Positions 6,195 through 10,580 of a stretch of 10,580 nucleotides of DNA are shown piece by piece. Under the pieces are notes generated by a model. The model did no database searches. It was not told the origin of the DNA and saw nothing but the letters and a program-made list of their open reading frames with translations. The stretch's first letter is position 1. Every line of letters begins with the position of its first letter. The DNA is from Bacteroidales bacterium. GTDB lineage: Bacteria > Bacteroidota > Bacteroidia > Bacteroidales > UBA932. Location of the stretch: assembly GCA_017555445.1 (NCBI GenBank), contig JAFZGK010000012.1, forward strand, positions 1-10,580, given 5' to 3'. The translations under genes were made by a program, and so were the position numbers.

Positions 6195-6231
6195 CCCATT
6201 GCACCAAAAAGCGCCGTCGCTTTTTATGGGG
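6188..6231 (-). terminator. Attenuator-like hairpin at the 5' end of the rplY transcript
   Basis: Minus strand: CCCCAT (complement of 6226-6231) pairs with ATGGGG (complement of 6194-6199). Inside, AAAAAGCG and CGCTTTTT (arms 6218-6225 and 6206-6213) pair around a 4-base loop, with six unpaired bases on one side. The stem is followed directly by TTTTTT (complement of 6188-6193). The shape is that of an intrinsic terminator, yet it begins at the predicted start site of rplY, so it would act as an early attenuator or a 5' stabilising stem. Confidence 0.5.
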
Positions 6232-6234
6232 CTG

Positions 6235-6264
6235 CAAAGATAAATAAATTATTTGAAAGTCAAA
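6235..6264 (-). promoter_or_regulatory. Promoter of rplY-pth
   Basis: Minus strand TTTG (complement of 6261-6264), 18 bp, then TATCTTTG (complement of 6235-6242). The -7 box is a perfect TAnnTTTG; the spacer is one base shorter than the usual 19-21. Predicted start about 6231, directly at the base of the attenuator-like hairpin. It lies just downstream of the C11 peptidase stop, and no convincing terminator separates the two. Confidence 0.6.
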
Positions 6265-6277
6265 GATTTTTAAACAA

Positions 6278-7627
6278 TTATCTTACGAGACCTGTCGCGA
6301 TGTTCCAGTCCAGTGTCCTGTAGTACTTGTTCAGTTCTGCATTTCCATGAGAAGGAAGATACATGCTGAACCCGGAAAAGGTCTTGATTTCAAAAGCGTT
6401 CATAAAACTCGGAGTATGCCCCCTGTACAAAACGCATTTGTCAAGTGCCTTATGGAGACTCTCGAGCTCGGCATCAGTGATACCCGCCTCTACCAGGATA
6501 CTTTCGAGATCATAGAACCAATGATAATTGGAGCGATAATATCGCTGCACATTGCTATGTGAAAGACTAGATAGCTCTGAAGCATACTTGTCAAACAGCA
6601 CCTTGCATATATCTGCCAACGGCTCCAGCTGGTCACAATCCACGGTGGATATGGTTGCCGAACGGTATAAACCTTCCTGGACATCATACTGGTTGAAATA
6701 GTCCTGACAAACAACGACCGGATCCGGCGCTCCATTCTGAAGAAGATGTGATGTCAGCATCTTGTAATTCAATCCTTCAGCAAGAACCTCTGCCTGAGAA
6801 AAACCGATCACCGAGGCCTTTTCACGCAGCTGATAGGCCACCTCGATTCCTCCCATCAGGCAGGCATCAAAGAGGATATAGTCCAGTTTCATCGGTATCG
6901 CAGCCGCAAAGTCGTCCAGCTCCATTTCATAGGAGCGATGTCCGTCGGAAGTACCTACCTGATCCTGACCCACACTCTTTACAGCAGGCAATGACGGATC
7001 ATACGGGAGTTCCACATATGGATACCTAGAGGCGCCATGCCATCCGGCTCCCATCTGGACCATAGCATTACCTTTATATACATAGGTACCTGGACTTTGA
7101 TAGAATCCCGCAGGAAGATAACCTGTGGCATGAGAAGAGAACACAAGGCCGTAACCTGCCGCCGGGAAGGTTTCCTTGACATAGGTCAGCACCCTGTTGA
7201 ACTGCACGGGACTGCTTGATATCGCAGCATTGTCATACACCACAAGGGTGTCTGCCTTGACCACTCCTTGGGAAGTCGCTGAAAGACGGGTCAATGTAGG
7301 AGGATTCGGCACGGAATATCGTCCGGACGCCGTAGGGAAATGAGAATATACAAGCACGACATCATCGTTCCTGTTCCTGCCGGGAAGCCATCCTGACTTA
7401 AGGTCTTCAATGTCTTCCTTCAGATAAGATGTCAACGAATTGAATCCTGCAGAATAAAGGAGCAGCACATTACGGGTCTCCTCGTTGCCGACTCTGTCAC
7501 CCGGGTTGAATGATGGTCTCTCATAATCGATTTCAAATTCGTCTTCCCATACGGGAGAACATGCAAAAAGGCAGAGACACGCCACAAGCACTCCCACAAT
7601 CTTATAACCCGTATGTCGCACATGCAT
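6278..7627 (-). CDS. Clostripain-like (peptidase family C11) lipoprotein
   Basis: Cysteine peptidase of family C11 (clan CD), whose known members cut after Arg or Lys. From the ATG at 7627 the protein has 449 residues. A lipoprotein signal peptide (MHVRHTGYKIVGVLVACLCL) ends in lipobox LFAC with C23 as lipidated residue; an acidic stretch (WEDEFEID) follows. The catalytic dyad is visible: H166 in SSHATGYLPAGF and C256 in ILFDACLMGGIEVAYQL. Strands typical of the fold include NVLLLYSAGFNSL and DDVVLVYSHFP. The open frame extends upstream to 7831, but that part overlaps the DPP III coding region and lies beyond the promoter, so I reject it. An in-frame ATG at 7633 (two extra residues) is an equal alternative. 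It is predicted to be membrane-anchored, in periplasm or at the surface. Substrate is unknown; peptide scavenging is a reasonable guess. Confidence 0.88.
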   Translation of the reverse strand: MHVRHTGYKIVGVLVACLCLFACSPVWEDEFEIDYERPSFNPGDRVGNEETRNVLLLYSAGFNSLTSYLKEDIEDLKSGWLPGRNRNDDVVLVYSHFPTASGRYSVPNPPTLTRLSATSQGVVKADTLVVYDNAAISSSPVQFNRVLTYVKETFPAAGYGLVFSSHATGYLPAGFYQSPGTYVYKGNAMVQMGAGWHGASRYPYVELPYDPSLPAVKSVGQDQVGTSDGHRSYEMELDDFAAAIPMKLDYILFDACLMGGIEVAYQLREKASVIGFSQAEVLAEGLNYKMLTSHLLQNGAPDPVVVCQDYFNQYDVQEGLYRSATISTVDCDQLEPLADICKVLFDKYASELSSLSHSNVQRYYRSNYHWFYDLESILVEAGITDAELESLHKALDKCVLYRGHTPSFMNAFEIKTFSGFSMYLPSHGNAELNKYYRTLDWNIATGLVR

Positions 7628-7639
7628 TTCCATATCCGG

Positions 7640-7647
7640 CAAAGATA
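7640..7647 (-). promoter_or_regulatory. -7 box of the C11 peptidase gene
   Basis: The minus strand reads TATCTTTG (complement of 7640-7647). With the usual start 4-6 bp downstream, transcription would begin around 7634-7636, at or within a few bases of the candidate ATGs (7633 and 7627), giving a leaderless or near-leaderless message. No TTTG is seen at -33. Confidence 0.55.
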
Positions 7648-7660
7648 AAGAATTAATTCC

Positions 7661-7668
7661 TATCTTTG
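7661..7668 (+). promoter_or_regulatory. -7 box of the DPP III gene
   Basis: TATCTTTG on the plus strand, 35 bp before the DPP III ATG at 7704, with expected start near 7673 and an AT-rich leader of about 31 nt without SD. No TTTG at -33; that position is occupied by the opposing -7 box of the C11 gene. Confidence 0.6.
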
Positions 7669-7703
7669 CGGCTATACATAAGAAATAATAAACAATAGAA
7701 CAT

Positions 7704-9704
7704 ATGAAATTCATAACCAGAATGATTACAATCGCAGGCATGGCCGCAGCCTTGGTCTCATGTTCAGACAAAGCGGCACAGGAAGGAGAGTTCAAATACC
7801 TCATCGACGAATTCGCAGACCTCAAGATCATGAGATACCAGGTTCCGGGATGGGATGAACTGAGCTTAGACCAGAAGAAATATGTATATCACCTTGCTGA
7901 AGCAGCAAAGTATGGCCGTGACATCATCTGGATGCAGAACAACAAGTACAATCTTGAAGTACGCAAGACCATCGAGAACATCCTCAACAACTACGAGGGA
8001 GACCGTACCACAGAGGAGTGGAAAGGATTCGAGACATATGCGAAGAGAGTATTCTTCAGCAACGGAATCCATCACCACTATGCAGAGGACAAGTTCTTCC
8101 CTGAGTGCTCGCAGGATTACTTTGCAGGTCTCATGGCAGCTGTCGGTGACGAGGCCAAGTGCGCTGAGCTTCTCCCGGTCATCTTTGATCCTGCCGTCTT
8201 CCCTGCACGCAAGGACATGCACGCCGAAGATATCGTAGCATCGTCTGCTGTGAACTTCTACGAAAACGTTACACGCGCTGAGGTTGAGGCTCTCTATGCC
8301 GCAATGGTAGACCCTGAGGACAAGACTCCTGTTTCATATGGACTCAACAGCCGAGTGGTGAAAGGCGCTGACGGAGTTGTCCGCGAGGAAGTATATAAGG
8401 TAGACGGTCTTTACGGAAAAGCTCTCAAGCAGATCAACAAGAACTTGAGGAAGGCTGCCAAGGTGGCTGAGAATGACATGCAGAAGGCATATATCGCAGA
8501 CCTCATAGAATACTACAACACCGGCGACCTCAAGCTCTGGGATGAGTACAACATCAAGTGGGTCAACGACACTCTTGGCACAGTGGACTTTGTGAACGGC
8601 TTTGTAGAGGACTACAATGACCCTCTCGGACGCAAGGCCACATGGGAAGGTCTCGTAAACTATAAGGATATCGAGGCTTCACGCCGTACCGAACTCATCA
8701 GCGACAATGCTCAGTGGTTCGAGGACAACTCACCTGTGGACTCAAGATTCAAGAAAGAAGAAGTGAAGGGCGTGACTGCAAAGGTTATCAACGTAGCTGT
8801 GCTTTCAGGTGACTGCTACCCTGCTGCTCCTATCGGAATCAACCTCCCTAACGCTGACTGGATCCGTCGTGAGCACGGTTCGAAGTCTGTGACTATAGCC
8901 AACCTTACAAACGCATACAATATGGCAGCTCAGGAGTCTCCTAAGAGCATGCTGACAGAGTTTGCATGGTCTGAAGAGGAAATTGAAATGGAGAAGAAGT
9001 ATGGAGCCCTCACAAGCGACCTCCACACCGACCTCCACGAGTGCCTCGGCCACGGTTCAGGAAAGCTTCTCCCTGAGACATCACCAAATGCGCTCGGAGA
9101 GTTCAGCTCGACCCTCGAAGAGACACGTGCAGACCTTTTCGGTCTTTATTATCTTGCTGACCCTAAGCTTGTAGAGCTTGGAATCCTTCCTGACATGGAA
9201 GCATACAAGGCTCAGTATTCAAGCTATATCCGCAACGGTATCTTCACTCAGTTCACACGAGTTGCCTTTGGCAAGAAGAATATGGAGGCTCATATGCAGA
9301 ACCGCAAGCTCATCGCTGACTGGTGCTATGAAATGGGGCTCAAGAACAACGTGATCGAGAAGAAGGTGCGTGACGGCAAGACATTCTTCATCGTCAATGA
9401 TTATGAAGCCCTCCGCGGACTTTTCGGAGACCTCCTCGCCGAGGTACAGAGAATCAAGTCCGAAGGAGACTATGCTGCAGGTAAGGCTCTCGTAGAGAAG
9501 TATGCTGTAGACATCGACCAGGATCTTCACAAGGAGGTGCTTGACCGTTATTCGAACCTCGGCCTCAAGCCTTATGGCGGTTTCGTCAATCCTGAAATCG
9601 TCCCTGTAAAGAAGATGGGAAGAACAGTTGACTATACGATCAGCTACAGTGACAGCTATCTCGAGCAGATGCTCAAGTATGGCAAGAAATATTCTACACT
9701 TTAA
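7704..9704 (+). CDS. Dipeptidyl peptidase III (peptidase family M49), lipoprotein
   Basis: Zinc metallopeptidase that releases dipeptides from the N-terminus of short peptides. The 666-residue protein has the family zinc motif HECLGH at 445-450 (H445, E446, H450) and the second motif LEETRAD at 471-477, with E473 the expected third zinc ligand. The spacing and length match the Bacteroides M49 enzymes. The region VLSGDCYPAAPIGINLPNAD (366-385) is the conserved substrate-cleft loop. A lipoprotein signal peptide (MKFITRMITIAGMAAALVSC) ends at C20, followed by SDK. It is therefore membrane-anchored, unlike the cytosolic eukaryotic enzyme. The ATG at 7704 is fixed by the signal peptide and by the promoter 35 bp upstream. 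It is divergent from the C11 peptidase, and a recombinase gene follows after 22 bp. Codon use is strongly biased toward ctc, aag and gac, as in a well-expressed gene. Confidence 0.95.
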   Translation: MKFITRMITIAGMAAALVSCSDKAAQEGEFKYLIDEFADLKIMRYQVPGWDELSLDQKKYVYHLAEAAKYGRDIIWMQNNKYNLEVRKTIENILNNYEGDRTTEEWKGFETYAKRVFFSNGIHHHYAEDKFFPECSQDYFAGLMAAVGDEAKCAELLPVIFDPAVFPARKDMHAEDIVASSAVNFYENVTRAEVEALYAAMVDPEDKTPVSYGLNSRVVKGADGVVREEVYKVDGLYGKALKQINKNLRKAAKVAENDMQKAYIADLIEYYNTGDLKLWDEYNIKWVNDTLGTVDFVNGFVEDYNDPLGRKATWEGLVNYKDIEASRRTELISDNAQWFEDNSPVDSRFKKEEVKGVTAKVINVAVLSGDCYPAAPIGINLPNADWIRREHGSKSVTIANLTNAYNMAAQESPKSMLTEFAWSEEEIEMEKKYGALTSDLHTDLHECLGHGSGKLLPETSPNALGEFSSTLEETRADLFGLYYLADPKLVELGILPDMEAYKAQYSSYIRNGIFTQFTRVAFGKKNMEAHMQNRKLIADWCYEMGLKNNVIEKKVRDGKTFFIVNDYEALRGLFGDLLAEVQRIKSEGDYAAGKALVEKYAVDIDQDLHKEVLDRYSNLGLKPYGGFVNPEIVPVKKMGRTVDYTISYSDSYLEQMLKYGKKYSTL

Positions 9705-9707
9705 GAC

Positions 9708-9723
9708 TTATCAGTCCTGATAA
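9708..9723 (+). repeat. Intercistronic hairpin between DPP III and xer genes
   Basis: TTATCAG (9708-9714) and CTGATAA (9717-9723) are perfect 7-bp inverted arms separated by two bases, filling most of the 22-bp gap and ending three bases before the recombinase ATG. No T-run follows, so it is not a standard terminator. It could be an mRNA processing or stability element, or an operator. Confidence 0.6.
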
Positions 9724-9726
9724 CAG

Positions 9727-10580
9727 ATGGACAAGTTATTGAAGGATTTTCAAAACTATCTCAAGATAGAACGGTCGATGTCACGGAATACCGTGGCATC
9801 GTACTGTTCTGATGTAGACAAGTTCCTCAAAGCATGTCCAAAAGAAACCGGGGAAATAACAACAGAGGATATTCTTGGGTATCTCCAGAACTGCAGAAAC
9901 ATATCCAAGCGTTCACAGGCCCGCATCTTGAGTTCATTCCGCTCTTTTTTCGGATGGCTCGTCATCGAGGGTTGCATTACAGATAATCCATGCGACAGGA
10001 TCGACTCCCCGAAACTTGGTAAATATCTTCCGGATGTACTTTCCGTGGATGAAGTCATAGCAATCATAGACTCTGTAGACACCGGATCATGGATCGGGTT
10101 GAGGGACAAGGCCATACTGGAGACCTTATACGGATGCGGATTGAGAGTGTCGGAGGCAGTGGATCTGAAGATCTCTGGCCTGTATTTCAAGGAAGGCTTC
10201 GTAAGAGTAATCGGCAAGGGCAACAAGGAGAGGATAGTTCCCCTTGGAGAGATGGCAGCAGATGCCCTTCAGAACTATCTGTCAGTCAGACCGGCCCCAG
10301 CCGACAAGAAATCCGACGACCTGGTATTTCTGAACAGATTCGGAAAATCTCTCAGCAGGATATCGATGTTCAAGATGATCAAGGCGCAGGCGCTGACCGC
10401 TGACATAAGAAAGGAGATCTCACCTCACACCTTCCGTCATTCATTCGCCACCCACCTTATTGAAAACGGTGCCGACCTGAGGGTTGTTCAGGAAATGCTC
10501 GGACACGAGAGTGTAGTGACGACTGAAATTTACACACACATCGACAGCAGCACCTGGCACAGGAACATAATCGACCATCA
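9727..10580 (+). CDS. xerD: XerC/XerD-type tyrosine recombinase (partial at right edge, 284 residues)
   Basis: Site-specific tyrosine recombinase of the Xer type, which resolves chromosome dimers at dif. The ATG at 9727 opens a frame with no stop to the window end. The N-terminal SAM-like core-binding domain covers about 1-85 (MDKLLKDFQNYLKIERSMSR, then SSFRSFFGWLVIEG). The catalytic domain from about 100 shows all six active-site residues: R140 (YGCGLRVSEAV), K164 (VIGKGNKERIVPL), H234 and R237 (SPHTFRHSFATHL), H260 (LGHESV) and Y269 (TTEIYTHI). The ending IYTHIDSSTWHRNIIDH suggests only a few residues are missing from a roughly 290-300 aa protein. Compact length and lack of extra domains favour a housekeeping Xer over a phage or transposon integrase; XerC versus XerD is not certain. 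It is probably cotranscribed with the DPP III gene. Confidence 0.88.
   Translation, partial: MDKLLKDFQNYLKIERSMSRNTVASYCSDVDKFLKACPKETGEITTEDILGYLQNCRNISKRSQARILSSFRSFFGWLVIEGCITDNPCDRIDSPKLGKYLPDVLSVDEVIAIIDSVDTGSWIGLRDKAILETLYGCGLRVSEAVDLKISGLYFKEGFVRVIGKGNKERIVPLGEMAADALQNYLSVRPAPADKKSDDLVFLNRFGKSLSRISMFKMIKAQALTADIRKEISPHTFRHSFATHLIENGADLRVVQEMLGHESVVTTEIYTHIDSSTWHRNIIDH

Larger units (their letters stand above)
6040..6231 (-). ncRNA. Structured 5' leader of rplY, candidate cis-regulatory RNA
   Basis: From the predicted start near 6231 to the rplY ATG is about 190 nt, far longer than other leaders in this window (0-95 nt). Read on the minus strand it holds, in order: a CCCCAT...ATGGGG hairpin enclosing AAAAAGCG/CGCTTTTT; a T-run; a 15-base segment whose perfect complement recurs 94 nt later; a GAGG/GGA-rich core; and a perfect CAACC-TTTT-GGTTG hairpin (6127-6140). 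Imperfect repeats CCTCAAATC (6164-6172) and CCTCAAAATC (6113-6122) are visible on the plus strand. A small plus-strand open frame crosses the region but has no promoter and overlaps the repeats, so I regard it as non-coding. It could be an L25 leader or a separate sRNA. Confidence 0.5.
7639..7669. repeat. Inverted repeat formed by two divergent -7 boxes
   Basis: GCAAAGATA (7639-7647) and TATCTTTGC (7661-7669) are perfect 9-bp inverted arms. Between them lies the 10-bp palindrome GAATTAATTC (7650-7659), off centre by one base (AA on the left, C on the right). The arms are the outward-facing -7 boxes of the C11 and DPP III genes. Confidence 0.75.

Noticed and set aside
6252..6264. TTTGA-AAG-TCAAA hairpin as terminator of the C11 gene
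   Set aside because: Only five A/T-rich pairs without a proper T-run; it also contains the -33 box of the rplY promoter, which better explains its sequence.
6039..6323. Plus-strand 94-codon open frame across the rplY leader
   Set aside because: It lies entirely over the rplY promoter, leader repeats and the end of the C11 gene, has no promoter or SD of its own, and its translation is low-complexity with no recognisable domain.
7628..7831. N-terminal extension of the C11 peptidase frame (68 further codons)
   Set aside because: It overlaps the DPP III start on the other strand, lies upstream of the predicted promoter, and would bury the signal peptide inside the protein.
7866..8238. Two 118-codon frames within the DPP III gene, one on each strand
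   Set aside because: Both are shadows of the well-supported M49 reading frame, with low-complexity Ser/Thr/Arg or Leu/Val translations.
9756..10226. Minus-strand 156-codon frame inside the recombinase gene
   Set aside because: It is antisense to a frame containing all Xer catalytic residues and its translation resembles no protein family.
9727..10580. Tyrosine recombinase as an integrase marking a mobile element
   Set aside because: Size, domain layout and the housekeeping neighbourhood fit a chromosomal Xer recombinase; no attachment site, tRNA gene, direct repeat or cargo genes are seen in the window.
1..10580. tRNA genes, rRNA, CRISPR arrays and insertion sequences
   Set aside because: Scanning by eye found no cloverleaf, no regularly spaced repeats and no transposase frame on either strand.

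Overview
The window looks like a chromosomal housekeeping region of a member of the Bacteroidales (Bacteroidota). The protein families point there: a long CTC-type L25, a short Hc1 histone-like protein, lipoprotein clostripain-type and M49 peptidases, and an S1 with an acidic N-terminus. So does the promoter grammar. Upstream of most transcription units is a TAnnTTTG -7 box (often exactly TATCTTTG), at several loci with a TTTG -33 box 18-20 bp upstream, and most starts lack a Shine-Dalgarno sequence. I cannot place it to genus.

Layout. 1-7627 is almost entirely minus strand. From right to left in transcription order: a C11 (clostripain-like) lipoprotein peptidase (6278-7627); rplY-pth (L25/CTC and peptidyl-tRNA hydrolase, 6039-4856) behind a ~190-nt leader full of inverted repeats; a 57-aa Hc1 histone-like gene (4722-4549) with its own promoter and terminator; a tight four-gene operon of FKBP-type PPIase, PnuC-type vitamin transporter, BadF-type sugar/GlcNAc kinase and recR (4454-1779); a CorA-type divalent-cation transporter (1710-757); and the 5' part of rpsA (610-1, running off the left edge). 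From 7704 rightward the plus strand carries a lipoprotein dipeptidyl peptidase III (M49) and, 22 bp later, a XerC/XerD-type tyrosine recombinase that runs off the right edge.

How the genes work together. Much of the window serves translation (S1, L25, Pth), protein folding (FKBP), and DNA upkeep (RecR, Xer, Hc1), with small-molecule uptake (PnuC, CorA). The two divergent peptidases are both predicted lipoproteins and share a 76-bp intergenic region in which their -7 boxes form a palindrome.

No mobile element, CRISPR array, tRNA or rRNA is visible. I see no obvious new multi-gene system. The least explained structures are non-coding: the rplY leader (6040-6231), the palindromic divergent promoter (7639-7669), and the PnuC-kinase gene pair as a possible transport-and-trap unit.
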